Assembly (NCBI GenBank): GCA_039636785.1
Contig: CP144169.1
Coordinates: forward strand, 2,976,001 to 3,040,000
Direction of reading: 5' to 3'
Origin: Micrococcaceae bacterium Sec5.7
Lineage (GTDB): Bacteria; Actinomycetota; Actinomycetes; Actinomycetales; Micrococcaceae
Length of the DNA stretch: 64,000 nt
Shown here: positions 35,212-43,764 of the stretch, in pieces
Position numbering within the stretch: the first letter of the stretch is position 1
Layout: the number at the start of each line of letters is the position of its first letter
The notes under the pieces: model-generated
Seen by the model: the letters and a program-made list of their open reading frames with translations, nothing else
The model's database searches: none
What the model was told of the DNA's origin: nothing
Made by a program: the position numbers and the translations under genes

Positions 35212-37107
35212 ATGGCGGAATCTTCCACAGTTGACGGCGGCAAACTCTCCCCCGTCCGGCGAACCCGGACCGGCAGGACGTCTCCAAAGCAACTGCGTCG
35301 GCGGGTGCTCGTTGGTGCACTGTGGCTTTCCTTAGTAAGCGTTTCTGTTGGTGGATCTGCCATATGGCTTGGCTTAAAGGCATCCGAAATCAAGACCGAG
35401 CTCAACGCCGCCACGCAACTACTGCCTGAGCTCAAGGACGACATCGTCCGTAGCGATGCTGCAGCCGCCACAACGAGAGTCGAACAGCTGCAGGTCCACA
35501 CTGCTGCTGCCCGGGGGGCGGCGAGCGACCCCTTATGGACTCTGGCGGGGACACTGCCCTGGATTGGGGCTAATTTTCAGACCGCCAACGAGATCGCCAC
35601 GTCTGCAGACGACGTTGTGCGGCTAGGTGCAATGCCGTTAGTCAGCGTTTTCCAATCACTGGACTGGAAAACACTCGCGCCGAACAACGAGGGGATCAAC
35701 CTGGATCCACTGACAACGGCGAAGCCGAAGCTTGTCTCCTCAGCGCACGCCGTCAGGCAATCTTCAGACCGTCTGAACGCCATCGACGCTGAAAAACTGC
35801 TACCTCAGGTCTCCGGACCGCTGGTCCAGGCCCGGGAGCAACTTGAATCCCTGCGCGACGGCCTGGACGCCGCCGCCGACGCGGCCAGCATCGCCCCGGA
35901 CATGATGGCGGCCCAAGGCACGCGGCACTACCTGCTGCTGATCCAGAACAACGCCGAGGTCCGCGCCACGGGAGGGATTCCAGGCGCGTTGGCCGTGCTC
36001 ACCATCGATAATGGCAAGCTGACGCTGGGATCGCAGACTAGCGCAACTGAACTGGGATCGTTTACGCCTCCAGTGGCCGTAGATTCCGATCAGCAACAGA
36101 TTTACTCGGCTCGACTTGGCAAGTACATGCAGGACGTCAACCTCACCCCCGATTTCCCCACCGCGGCCAGCACAGCCCATGCGATGTGGGAGAAAAAGAC
36201 CGGCGATCGCTTGGATGGCGTCATTTCAATAGATCCCGTAGCGCTGGGATACATCCTGGATGCCACGGGACCGGTTGAACTGACTGACCCTGCCCTGAAA
36301 GTATTGGCGGGGAGCGCTCTACCAACGAAACTAACCGGCAAGAATGTTGTACCAACGCTGCTGTCCAAGGTGTATGCCACGATCGCGCAGCCACAACTTC
36401 AAGATGCGTACTTCGCCGGAGTGGCAAAGGAGATTTTCGGAGCGCTTTCGACCGGAAAAGGAGACTCAAAGGCACTTGTTGGTGGCCTAACCAGGGGCGC
36501 CGACGAGCGAAGGATCATGGTTTGGTCTGCCAACAGCGAGGAACAGTCCGTGATCGCCGACTATCCACTAGGCGGTTCTATTTCCGGCGCTGCTGTCTCT
36601 CCGGCACAGTTTGGCGTTTACTTCAACGACGGCACCGGTGCGAAAATGGACTATTACGTCAAACGGACGGCGCAGCTGGTCGACGAATGCACGAATGACG
36701 AGTATTCACAGATCAAGGTTCGCGTCACCAGCACCAACACGGCCCCCCTGGACGCAGCAACTTCGCTACCCGCGTATGTCACCGGCGGCGGGGCCTACGG
36801 GGTACCGGCGGGAACAGTGCAGAGCAATATCGTGGTGTACGGCCCAGTACAGGCCCTGATTGAGACCGCAGTCCAGGATGGGAAGAAGATTCTGTTCGGA
36901 GCGCAGCGCCACAGCGGACGGCCTGTAGGGACCGTGACAACCAGCCTGGCGCCCGGGCAAAGCAGCACGGTGGAGCTGACATTCGGCAAGATTGTGCAAC
37001 ACACAGAGCCGAAATTGGTTGTCACACCGACCGTGCAGGCTGTAAAAGACGTGGTGCTCCCTGCGATTTCCAAGGAATGCGTTGCGCCAACAAAAACTGC
37101 AGGTTAA
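35212..37107 (+). CDS. DUF4012 membrane-anchored extracytoplasmic protein
   Basis: 631 residues. A basic cytoplasmic start (SPKQLRRRVLVGALW) leads into one membrane helix (about 27-52), then a large extracytoplasmic domain. It contains GTRHYLLLIQNNAEVRATGG, the conserved core of DUF4012, and a LDGVISIDPVALGYILDATG block resembling one in LCP-type proteins. DUF4012 proteins are often found in actinobacterial polysaccharide loci; their role is not established, but attachment or assembly of polymer at the wall is a reasonable guess. It starts 2 bp after ugd, so it belongs to the same operon. Confidence 0.85.
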   Translation: MAESSTVDGGKLSPVRRTRTGRTSPKQLRRRVLVGALWLSLVSVSVGGSAIWLGLKASEIKTELNAATQLLPELKDDIVRSDAAAATTRVEQLQVHTAAARGAASDPLWTLAGTLPWIGANFQTANEIATSADDVVRLGAMPLVSVFQSLDWKTLAPNNEGINLDPLTTAKPKLVSSAHAVRQSSDRLNAIDAEKLLPQVSGPLVQAREQLESLRDGLDAAADAASIAPDMMAAQGTRHYLLLIQNNAEVRATGGIPGALAVLTIDNGKLTLGSQTSATELGSFTPPVAVDSDQQQIYSARLGKYMQDVNLTPDFPTAASTAHAMWEKKTGDRLDGVISIDPVALGYILDATGPVELTDPALKVLAGSALPTKLTGKNVVPTLLSKVYATIAQPQLQDAYFAGVAKEIFGALSTGKGDSKALVGGLTRGADERRIMVWSANSEEQSVIADYPLGGSISGAAVSPAQFGVYFNDGTGAKMDYYVKRTAQLVDECTNDEYSQIKVRVTSTNTAPLDAATSLPAYVTGGGAYGVPAGTVQSNIVVYGPVQALIETAVQDGKKILFGAQRHSGRPVGTVTTSLAPGQSSTVELTFGKIVQHTEPKLVVTPTVQAVKDVVLPAISKECVAPTKTAG

Positions 37108-37134
37108 AGCTATGTAACAGGAGTGGATTTAACT

Positions 37135-37163
37135 TTGGCAGGGTTAACTCCTGATGGTACTCT
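37135..37163 (+). promoter_or_regulatory. Candidate promoter of the surface-protein gene
   Basis: TTGGCA (37135-37140), 17-bp spacer and TACTCT (37158-37163) give a sigma-70-type promoter. About 50 bp downstream the leader contains the perfect 14-bp palindrome GAGGAGATCTCCTC (37211-37224), then a GGGGGG run before the ATG. Confidence 0.45.
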
Positions 37164-37266
37164 CAACTCGGGCAAGACAATCGGGATTTCCGCACTCGGT
37201 CTCGTGCGCCGAGGAGATCTCCTCAATTCGGGTAATCATAATTTCACGGTCTCCGGGGGGACAAAC

Positions 37267-37863
37267 ATGAAAAAATCACTTGCAGCAATCGCACTCGCAG
37301 GTTCCATCGCACTCGTCGGCGCAGTTCCGGCCATCGCCACCACATACCCGGCGCCGGGCTCGGATGAACAGGGCCAGGTTGATGACGGCAACATTCAAGA
37401 AGGCGAGCAGTTCAACTTTTCCGGCGGCGGATTCGATCCAAACGAACCCATCAATGTCGAAGTTGAGCAGACTGGCGGCCCCCAAGCAATCGGTGGGAGC
37501 TTCTCAGGGGTAGCAAGCCTGGCCGTAGCGGCCAAGATTTCTCTGCCTCTCGCACCGCAGACCTTTGCCACCAGGGCTAACGGCAGCGGCACATTCTCTC
37601 TGCCGCTGACCATCAACGAGGCCGGGACCTACCGGCTTACCGCCACCGGCGTCAACTCGGGTCACACCGTCACCGCCACGGTAACCGTCAAGGCAGCCAC
37701 AGGAACGGCCGCAGGTTCAGGCACGGGCGCTGGCCTTGCCAACACCGGCGCCGACTCCAGTCTGGTCCTTTGGTCCTTGGTTGGCGGCGGCGCACTTGCC
37801 GCAGGTGTCGCGTCAGTAGTTGTGGTTCGTCGCCGCGCCAAGGCTGACGCAGCCACTGCCTAA
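37267..37863 (+). CDS. Sortase-anchored surface protein with LAXTG signal
   Basis: 198 residues. A signal peptide (KKSLAAIALAGSIALVGAVP, cleavage near AIA-T) is followed by an Ig-like beta domain (about 30-145). A Gly/Ala-rich spacer then leads to LANTG, a hydrophobic helix and a basic tail (RRRAKADAATA). This is a complete class-E-type sorting signal, so the protein should be attached covalently to peptidoglycan. ATG at 37267 is preceded by a GGGGGG run. It lies at the end of the polysaccharide operon with its own promoter and strong terminator, suggesting high independent expression. Partner glycan or ligand unknown. Confidence 0.82.
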   Translation: MKKSLAAIALAGSIALVGAVPAIATTYPAPGSDEQGQVDDGNIQEGEQFNFSGGGFDPNEPINVEVEQTGGPQAIGGSFSGVASLAVAAKISLPLAPQTFATRANGSGTFSLPLTINEAGTYRLTATGVNSGHTVTATVTVKAATGTAAGSGTGAGLANTGADSSLVLWSLVGGGALAAGVASVVVVRRRAKADAATA

Positions 37864-37890
37864 GCGCCAGGCGCACTGACAAGCACCAAA

Positions 37891-37941
37891 GAGGGTGGGT
37901 GGCTCTCCGGGAACCCGGAGAGCCACCCACCCTCTGCTTTT
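37891..37941 (+). terminator. Strong Rho-independent terminator
   Basis: A perfect 21-bp stem (left arm 37891-37911, right arm 37914-37934) with a 2-nt AA spacer, GC-rich, followed by TGCTTTTG. It ends transcription of the surface-protein gene and closes the polysaccharide locus. Confidence 0.9.
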
Positions 37942-38111
37942 GTCCAACAGGGACAGCACCGAGCAGCCGCAACATGCGGTAGTTATATGAAATATGGGGA
38001 GACATTGGCGGAGGCGGCGGCTGCAGTTCGATTTCACTGTTCCGTTGCCGCCGTGCCAATCGCTCCCCTATCTCTGGCTCTCCCTATTGGCCCTGACGTC
38101 CTGAAACTACA

Positions 38112-38516
38112 ATGGCCCTGAGCAACCTCCGTGCGTGGAGATGGTTCCTGGGGCTCTACTTCGGACTGCTGGCTCTGGTGGGTTTCTGGCCAACACCGGT
38201 GGACACGCCGGCGCAGGGCGCGCTGGCCGACGTTCTTTCCTTCCTCCACGTCCGCGGCATTCCGCTGTGGTTCAACTACGGATTTGTGGAGGCAGCAGCA
38301 AACGTGATGCTATTCGTGCCTGTGGGATTCACCGCTGCCATGGCGTTTCCAAAAATCCGCTCATGGAAAATCGCGGCCTTAAGCCTATTTACTTCTGCTT
38401 GCGTGGAGCTGGGCCAGCTCCTGTTTCTTCACGACCGAGTCGCCAGTCCCTTGGATATTGTCACAAACACGGCTGGGGCGGTCATAGGTATTTTCTTCGC
38501 CCGTGCCCGGCGCTAA
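38112..38516 (+). CDS. VanZ-like small membrane protein
   Basis: 134 residues with four predicted membrane helices. The pattern NVMLFVPVGFTAAMAF, CVELGQLLF and RVASPLDIVTNTAGAVIGIF is typical of the VanZ-like family. VanZ gives low-level teicoplanin resistance in enterococci, but most relatives have no proven role. It converges on galU, with which its stop overlaps by 4 bp. Confidence 0.8.
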   Translation: MALSNLRAWRWFLGLYFGLLALVGFWPTPVDTPAQGALADVLSFLHVRGIPLWFNYGFVEAAANVMLFVPVGFTAAMAFPKIRSWKIAALSLFTSACVELGQLLFLHDRVASPLDIVTNTAGAVIGIFFARARR

Positions 38517-39403
38517 TTGATGAACTCTTTCATCCAGCTCTTCAGGTCTTCGCCGAACTCCGCCCGCTCGGAAGCCAAGGTGATCACGGCCTTCAGGTAG
38601 CTGAGCTTGTCTCCGGTGTCGTGGCGGCGGCCCTTGAAGACCACGCCGTACACTCCGGAGCCATCGCCTTCGGCAGCCGCCAGGGTCTGGAGTGCATCGG
38701 TCAGCTGGATCTCTCCTCCGCGGCCAGGCCCGGTCTTCTCCAGGACATCAAAAACCGACGGGTGAAGAACGTATCTGCCAATGACGGCCAGGTTGGACGG
38801 CGCCTCTTCAACGGAGGGCTTCTCCACCAGGCTATTGACCCGGACGTACTCCTGGCCATCGATGGCGGTGATGTCAGCACAGCCATACGCGCTGATCTGG
38901 GACGGATCCACTTCGATCAGCGCAATCACCGAACCGCCGGTCTTGGCCTGAACGTCCATCATGGTGGTGAGGAGCTCGTCCCTCTCATCAATGAGATCGT
39001 CACCCAGCAGCACGGCGAACGGCTCCTCTCCCACGTGCTGGCGGGCGCACAGGACTGCATGGCCCAGCCCCTTGGGCTCACCCTGCCGGACATAGTGGAT
39101 GGGCCCGAGCCCGGAGGCATGCTGCACGGCGTCCAGGCGGGCCGTGTCGCCCTTCATTTCCAGGGTGCGCTCCAAAGCCGGCGCACGGTCAAAATGATCC
39201 TCCAGGGACCGTTTGTTGCGGCCCGTAATCATCAGCAGATCCGTCAGGCCGGCCTTCACGGCTTCCTCAACCACGTACTGGATGGCCGGCACATCAACCA
39301 CCGGCAACATTTCCTTCGGCATCGCCTTGGTGGCGGGCAAGAAGCGCGTGCCCAATCCGGCGGCCGGAATAACTGCTTTTCGAACTGATTTCCCCATAGT
39401 CAT
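38513..39403 (-). CDS. galU: UTP-glucose-1-phosphate uridylyltransferase
   Basis: 296 residues. Makes UDP-glucose from glucose-1-phosphate and UTP. The nucleotidyltransferase signature AVIPAAGLGTRFLPATKAMP is at the N-terminus. Further blocks are KEMLPVVDVPAIQYVVEEAV, the metal-site region VLLGDDLI, and RGGEIQLTDAL near residue 230. The product feeds UDP-glucose dehydrogenase (33896) and the glycan pathway. It is transcribed alone toward the VanZ-like gene. An in-frame ATG two codons later is an alternative start. Confidence 0.94.
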   Translation of the reverse strand: MTMGKSVRKAVIPAAGLGTRFLPATKAMPKEMLPVVDVPAIQYVVEEAVKAGLTDLLMITGRNKRSLEDHFDRAPALERTLEMKGDTARLDAVQHASGLGPIHYVRQGEPKGLGHAVLCARQHVGEEPFAVLLGDDLIDERDELLTTMMDVQAKTGGSVIALIEVDPSQISAYGCADITAIDGQEYVRVNSLVEKPSVEEAPSNLAVIGRYVLHPSVFDVLEKTGPGRGGEIQLTDALQTLAAAEGDGSGVYGVVFKGRRHDTGDKLSYLKAVITLASERAEFGEDLKSWMKEFIN

Positions 39404-39456
39404 GATGGAACTTTATAAATCGGCATCGATATTTCAAAATTAGGTTCCGACAACCG

Positions 39457-39560
39457 GGTTTCGACAGGCTCAACCAGCGGGCTTGGTTTCGACCACCTAG
39501 GTTTCGGCAGGCTCAACCAGCGGGCTTGGTTTCGACGATTTCGACAAGCTCAATCAGCGG
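39457..39560. repeat. Dispersed repeat cluster between galU and the enoyl-CoA hydratase gene
   Basis: Three to four copies of GGTTTCGACAGGCTCAACC-type repeats in one orientation, one shortened (GGTTTCGACCACC). They lie in the gap and do not enter either gene. Confidence 0.85.
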
Positions 39561-39565
39561 ATCCG

Positions 39566-40345
39566 TTACCCCTTGAACTGGGGAGCCCGCTTTTCGTGGA
39601 AGGCCCGGAAGCCTTCGGCGTAGTCCTCGCTCTTGCAGAGCCGTGCCTGCTCCGCGTTTTCTTCTTCCATGGCTTCCCACAGGCCCAGGCGCTGGTCACG
39701 GATGTGGGCCACAAGGTCTTTGCTGGCGTTGAATGCGCCCGTGGCCCCTGTAGCCACCGTGGCCACAATGGCCCTCGTGGAGTCCAGGAGTTCAGCTGCG
39801 GGCATGGCCCTGCTGAACAGGCCCTGCGCCACGGCGTCGGCACCGCTCATGAGCTCCGCCGTGTAGATCAGGTCCAGCGTCCGGTGCATGCCCAGCCGTT
39901 CAGAGAAGTACCAGTGCCCACCCGAATCCAGCGTGGCCCCCAGCTTGGCGAAGGGCGAGCCGAACTTGGCGTTCTCCGCCACATACACCACGTCGGTGGC
40001 CAGAAGCAGCCCCAGGCCCACGCCCAGGCATGCTCCCTGGGCAGCAGCGAAGGTGGGCGCGGGGAAGGCGCTCATCTTCTTCAGCAGCGGCTGCACCAGA
40101 CCGCCCAGGTACGCCTCGGCGTCGTCGTTCTCCGGCGTCACGCCGGAGATGTCCCGGCCCGCACAGAAGGCGCGACCCTCTCCCCTGAGCAGCAGCGCCC
40201 GCACCTCGCCGCGCGAGGCGGCGGCAGCGGCGTCGTCGTATGCGGTTCCCAGGTCTGCGAGCGCCTGCTCGTCCAGAGAGTTCAACTTGTGCGGGGCGTC
40301 CAGGACAACCTCGGCGATGCCGTTGGCTATGGAGAGGGAGATCAT
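39566..40345 (-). CDS. Enoyl-CoA hydratase/isomerase (PaaG/PaaF-like)
   Basis: 259 residues, crotonase fold. GRAFCAGRDISG (about 60-71) and the second oxyanion-hole block QGACLGVGLGLLLATDVVYV are clear, followed by FGSPFAKLGATLDSGGHWYF. The aspartate/glycine composition of the catalytic loop fits the isomerase branch (PaaG) better than a standard hydratase, but this is not certain. It lies downstream of paaE in the same direction, separated by a repeat cluster, and would act on ring-epoxidised or ring-opened CoA esters of phenylacetate. Confidence 0.82.
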   Translation of the reverse strand: MISLSIANGIAEVVLDAPHKLNSLDEQALADLGTAYDDAAAAASRGEVRALLLRGEGRAFCAGRDISGVTPENDDAEAYLGGLVQPLLKKMSAFPAPTFAAAQGACLGVGLGLLLATDVVYVAENAKFGSPFAKLGATLDSGGHWYFSERLGMHRTLDLIYTAELMSGADAVAQGLFSRAMPAAELLDSTRAIVATVATGATGAFNASKDLVAHIRDQRLGLWEAMEEENAEQARLCKSEDYAEGFRAFHEKRAPQFKG

Positions 40346-40364
40346 GCGGGCTCCTTGGTTTCGG

Positions 40365-40584
40365 GTTTCGACAAGCTCAACCAGCGGTGATTGGGTTTCG
40401 ACGGTTTCTCGGTTTCGACAAGCTCAACCAGCGGGTTTCGACGGTTTCTCGGTTTCGACAGGCTCAACCAGCGGGTTTCTTTGGTTTCGACAGGCTCAAC
40501 CAGCGGGGTTTCGACAGGCTCAACCAGCGGGTTTCTTTGGTTTCGACAGGCTCAACCAGCGGGTTTCGACGGGCTCAACCAGCG
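40365..40584. repeat. Dispersed repeat cluster between paaE and the enoyl-CoA hydratase gene
   Basis: About seven full copies of GGTTTCGACAAGCTCAACC (or CAGGCTC variants) with partial units, all in one orientation, fill nearly the whole gap between the hydratase start and the paaE stop codon. This may affect polarity or mRNA stability within the operon. Confidence 0.9.
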
Positions 40585-41811
40585 TTAGACGTCGAAGTCG
40601 ACGGTGACTTCGGGGCTGGTGGGGTGCGACTGGCACGTCAGCACGTAGCCCTTGTCCAGCTCATCCTGCTCCAGCGCGTAGTTCTCGTCCATGGTCACGG
40701 TGCCGGTGACCAGCTTGGCGCGGCACGTCCCGCACACGCCCCCGGCGCACGCGAACGGCACGTCCGGGCGGACCCGCAGGGCCGCGTTCAGGATTGACTC
40801 GCGGGCGTGCGTGGGGCTGGTGACATCGCCCTGCAGCCCGTCCAGCTTAAAGGTGATCTTGTACGTCTCCTTGGAGGTGTCCTCCACCACGGGGCGGCCG
40901 GCGTTGCCCTCGGGGCGGTCCGGCTTGCCCGAGCTGAAGAGCTCGAAGCGGATGTGCTCCGGCTGCACCCCGCGCTCGGCCAGGGTGTCCCGGCACAGCT
41001 GCACCAGCTCGAACGGCCCGCACAGGAACCACTCGTCCACGTCCTCGCTGTGGATGGCTGTGCCCAGCAGCGCCTGCAGCTTCTCGGCGTCGATCCTGCC
41101 GGTCATCAAAGGCGCGATCCGCTGCTCACGGGACAGCACGTGGTGCAGCGCCAGCCGGGCCGGGTACTTGTCCTTCAGGTCCGCGAGCTCCTCCAGGAAC
41201 ATCACATCCATGGCGGCCTTGTTGGCGTAGACCAGGTCAAAGCGCGTGTCCGGGTTCGCGGCCAGCAGCGTGCGGGCGATGGCGATCACCGGTGTAATGC
41301 CCGACCCGGCCGCAATGGCCACGAAGCTGCCCGGCTCCCCCGCCAGCTCCTCCGGATGGTTCATCGAGTTCATCACGTTCTGCTGGACAGCCTTGCCGTC
41401 CCTGCCGTGCTTGGAGACGAATGCACCCATGGGGCTCATGACGTCCAGCTCATCGCCGGCCTTCAGCCCCGCATTCGCCCAGGTGGAGAACAGCCCGCCC
41501 AGGTCCTTCTTGATGGCCACCCGGATCTCGCTGCTGCCGTCCGGGAAACCCCGCGGTTCGGCACAGATGGAATAGCTGCGGCGCACCTCGTGCGGCTCGC
41601 CGTCCTCATCCGGCAGCGTGGTGCGCAGGGCCACGTACTGGCCCGGCAGGTAGTCGAACTGCCCGGCGAGCTCCGCCGGCACGCCGAAGGTCACCTCGAT
41701 GGCGTCTTCGGTCAGCCGGCGCACCTCCGTGACGGAGAGGGGGTGGAAGGACGGACGACGGCGGCCTGAGGCCTTCGCCGATTCGGCGGCAGTCTGGCGG
41801 ACAACGGGCAT
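40585..41811 (-). CDS. paaE: Phenylacetyl-CoA epoxidase reductase subunit PaaE
   Basis: 408 residues. A ferredoxin-NADP reductase-like FAD domain (LPGQYVALRT, RRSYSICAEP) is followed by an NAD(P) domain (VAIAAGSGITPVIAIARTLL) and a C-terminal plant-type 2Fe-2S ferredoxin with CAGGVCGTCRAKLVTG plus a distal cysteine (LTCQSHP). It passes electrons from NADPH to the PaaAC oxygenase. ATG at 41811 begins MPVVRQTAAES. Its TAA stop directly abuts the repeat cluster. Confidence 0.93.
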   Translation of the reverse strand: MPVVRQTAAESAKASGRRRPSFHPLSVTEVRRLTEDAIEVTFGVPAELAGQFDYLPGQYVALRTTLPDEDGEPHEVRRSYSICAEPRGFPDGSSEIRVAIKKDLGGLFSTWANAGLKAGDELDVMSPMGAFVSKHGRDGKAVQQNVMNSMNHPEELAGEPGSFVAIAAGSGITPVIAIARTLLAANPDTRFDLVYANKAAMDVMFLEELADLKDKYPARLALHHVLSREQRIAPLMTGRIDAEKLQALLGTAIHSEDVDEWFLCGPFELVQLCRDTLAERGVQPEHIRFELFSSGKPDRPEGNAGRPVVEDTSKETYKITFKLDGLQGDVTSPTHARESILNAALRVRPDVPFACAGGVCGTCRAKLVTGTVTMDENYALEQDELDKGYVLTCQSHPTSPEVTVDFDV

Positions 41812-41825
41812 GGGGTACCTGTTCC

Positions 41826-42398
41826 TTACAAAACTTTGAAGTAGTCGAACGGTTCCTTGCAGTCCTGGCAGACGTACAGCGCCTTGCACGACGTGGAACC
41901 GAAACGGGTGAGCTCCTTGGTGTTCAGCGAGGAACACTGCGGGCATTTCACGGCGAGGCTGAGGCGGACCGGCCCCGAGTGGCCGCCGGCGGCAGCCCTT
42001 CCGCTGGGAGGCGCGATGCCGTATTCCTCCAGCTTGGCTTTGCCGGCGTCAGTCATCCAGTCCGTGGTCCACGCCGGCGCGAGCACCAGATCCACCTGGA
42101 CGCCGGGGTAGCCCTCCCGGTAGAAGGCGGTCTTGAGGTCGTCACGGATGGCGTCCATGGCCGGGCAGCCCGAGTACGTGGGCGTGATGGTGACCCGGAC
42201 AACGGGCAGGAATCCGCCGTCGCCGGCATCCTGGTCCAGCAGCAGCTCCACGTTGCGCAGGATCCCCAGGTCCTCGATGGTGAGGACGGGGATTTCCGGG
42301 TCGCAGACGGTGGCCGCGATGGCCCACACCCTCTCCTCGGCCGTGGCCTTCCTGGCCGCCGCACCTGCGGACTGCACGTACATGTCCACGGCGCTCAC
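41826..42398 (-). CDS. paaD: Phenylacetyl-CoA epoxidase accessory protein PaaD
   Basis: 190 residues, MIP18/DUF59-like N-terminal domain (VCDPEIPVLTIEDLGILRNV, TPTYSGCPAMDAI) and a C-terminal zinc-ribbon-like segment with CPQC and CQDC. PaaD is thought to mature the iron-containing epoxidase components. Its stop-proximal region leads into paaE after 14 bp; its start overlaps paaC by 4 bp, as expected in a tightly coupled operon. Confidence 0.93.
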   Translation of the reverse strand: MSAVDMYVQSAGAAARKATAEERVWAIAATVCDPEIPVLTIEDLGILRNVELLLDQDAGDGGFLPVVRVTITPTYSGCPAMDAIRDDLKTAFYREGYPGVQVDLVLAPAWTTDWMTDAGKAKLEEYGIAPPSGRAAAGGHSGPVRLSLAVKCPQCSSLNTKELTRFGSTSCKALYVCQDCKEPFDYFKVL

Positions 42399-43261
42399 CA
42401 GCTGGCTCCCGGGTGTTCCCGCGCCAGCACCTGCATTTCGGCGAGCAGGTAGCCCAGGTGCTCGGAATGCTTCCCGCGGCGTCCCCCGCCCAGCGACGAC
42501 GGCACCTGCGGCACCTCCAGCTCCGCTTCGGCGAGGATCTCGCCGGTGAGGCGGTCAAAGTCGGCCCGCAGGCTGGAAGGCTCGACGGCGGCGCAGGTTT
42601 CAGTAAGTCTGGCGGTGAGCTCGTCGTCCTCGAAGAGCTCGTCCACGTAGGGCCAGATCAGTTTGAACGCGTCTGTGATCCGGCGGCGCGATTCCTCGGT
42701 GCCCAGAGCGAGCCGGAGCACCCACTGGGCGCTGTGGTCCCGGTGGTAGTCCACTTCCTTGACGGCCTTGGCCGAAATGGCGGCGAGCGTGGCATCCGTG
42801 GATTCGGTCAGGCGGCGGTACAGCCCGAACTGGTAGTAGCTCACCACAAACTGGCGGGCGATGGTGACGGCAAAGTCACCGTTCGGCTGCTCAAAGAGGT
42901 GCGCGGAACGGAACTCGGGCTCGCGGCGGAAGTAGGCGAGATGGTCCTCGGTCTTGCCCCACGCTCCCCCGGCATAGCTAAGGAAGGAGCGAGCATGGCC
43001 CAGCTGGTCCAGGGCGATGTTGCCCAGGGCCACGTCCTCCTCGAGCTCGGGTGCCCGCGAGATCCAGTGGCCCAGGCGCTGGGCCAGAACAAGGGCGTCG
43101 TCGCCGAGCCGGAGCGCGAACTCGGCCACGTCCTCTGTTGGCTTGGCGAGGCCGGTGCGGACTTCGAGGGCGATGTCCTCGGGACGGAGGGCGTTGCCCG
43201 GGGTGATGCGGGTGGCGGTGTCCCCACCGAAGGCCGTGGGGATTTCAGGTGAGTGGCTCAC
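42395..43261 (-). CDS. paaC: Phenylacetyl-CoA epoxidase structural subunit PaaC
   Basis: 288 residues, ferritin-like helical protein that forms the stable PaaA-PaaC core. Conserved stretches include LGHWISRAPELEEDVALGNI, ALDQLGHARSFLSYAG and VKEVDYHRDHSAQWVLRLAL. Unlike PaaA it is structural and not catalytic. It overlaps paaD and paaB by 4 bp on either side, indicating one polycistronic mRNA. Confidence 0.93.
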   Translation of the reverse strand: MSHSPEIPTAFGGDTATRITPGNALRPEDIALEVRTGLAKPTEDVAEFALRLGDDALVLAQRLGHWISRAPELEEDVALGNIALDQLGHARSFLSYAGGAWGKTEDHLAYFRREPEFRSAHLFEQPNGDFAVTIARQFVVSYYQFGLYRRLTESTDATLAAISAKAVKEVDYHRDHSAQWVLRLALGTEESRRRITDAFKLIWPYVDELFEDDELTARLTETCAAVEPSSLRADFDRLTGEILAEAELEVPQVPSSLGGGRRGKHSEHLGYLLAEMQVLAREHPGASW

Positions 43262-43764
43262 AGGTGCTTCACGCCTTCGCTCTTGGTGTAGTACGTGGCG
43301 TGCCGGTAGTCCTTGCCCTGCGGCGACTCGAAGAACGCGCCCTTGGAGTCAGGATCGCTGGAGGCAATGGCGTCCGCCGGGACAACCCAGATGGACACGC
43401 CCTCGTTGCGGCGGGTGTAGAGGTCACGGGCATTGCGCAGGGCCATGGCGGCATCCGGTGCATGCAGGGAACCCGCGTGGACGTGCGAAAGCCCGCGGCT
43501 GGACCGGACGAATACTTCCCAGAGCCCCCAGCCGCTCCCGCTGGTTGAGCTTGTCGAAACCCCGCTGGTTGAGCCCGTCGAAACCTCGCTGGTTGAGCCT
43601 GTCGAAACCGAGTCGCTGGTACCGCTGGTTGAGCCTGTCGAAACCGAGTCGCTGGTACCGCTGGTTGAGCCTGTCGAAACCGGGCGGGCAGGAACCTGGG
43701 TTTCGACAGGCTCAACCAGCGGGGAAGGCTTAACCACCGGGGAGTGCTCAATTTCCGGGTTCAT
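43258..43764 (-). CDS. paaB: Phenylacetyl-CoA epoxidase subunit PaaB with repeat-derived N-terminal extension
   Basis: 168 residues; usual PaaB proteins are about 95-100. The conserved part starts at about residue 78 ([20 protein letters not shown]) and continues through [16 protein letters not shown] to the C-terminus. Before it lies a stretch of about 60 residues made of dispersed-repeat units, read once as PLVEPVET and then five times as [12 protein letters not shown] peptide. ATG at 43764 overlaps the paaA stop by 4 bp, so this start is needed for coupling and the extension is probably translated. PaaB links complex subunits; the tail may be a tolerated, disordered appendage. Confidence 0.9.
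   Translation of the reverse strand: MNPEIEHSPVVKPSPLVEPVETQVPARPVSTGSTSGTSDSVSTGSTSGTSDSVSTGSTSEVSTGSTSGVSTSSTSGSGWGLWEVFVRSSRGLSHVHAGSLHAPDAAMALRNARDLYTRRNEGVSIWVVPADAIASSDPDSKGAFFESPQGKDYRHATYYTKSEGVKHL
43538..43723. repeat. Dispersed repeat cluster inside paaB
   Basis: Six copies, five oriented CTGGTTGAGCCTGTCGAAAC and one inverted at the 43700-43723 end. Two units share the extra segment GAGTCGCTGGTACC. All lie in the paaB reading frame and keep it open. Confidence 0.9.

Noticed and set aside
38135..39388. 417-codon plus-strand frame across VanZ and galU
   Set aside because: It is antisense to galU, which has complete family motifs; a shadow of high-GC coding DNA.
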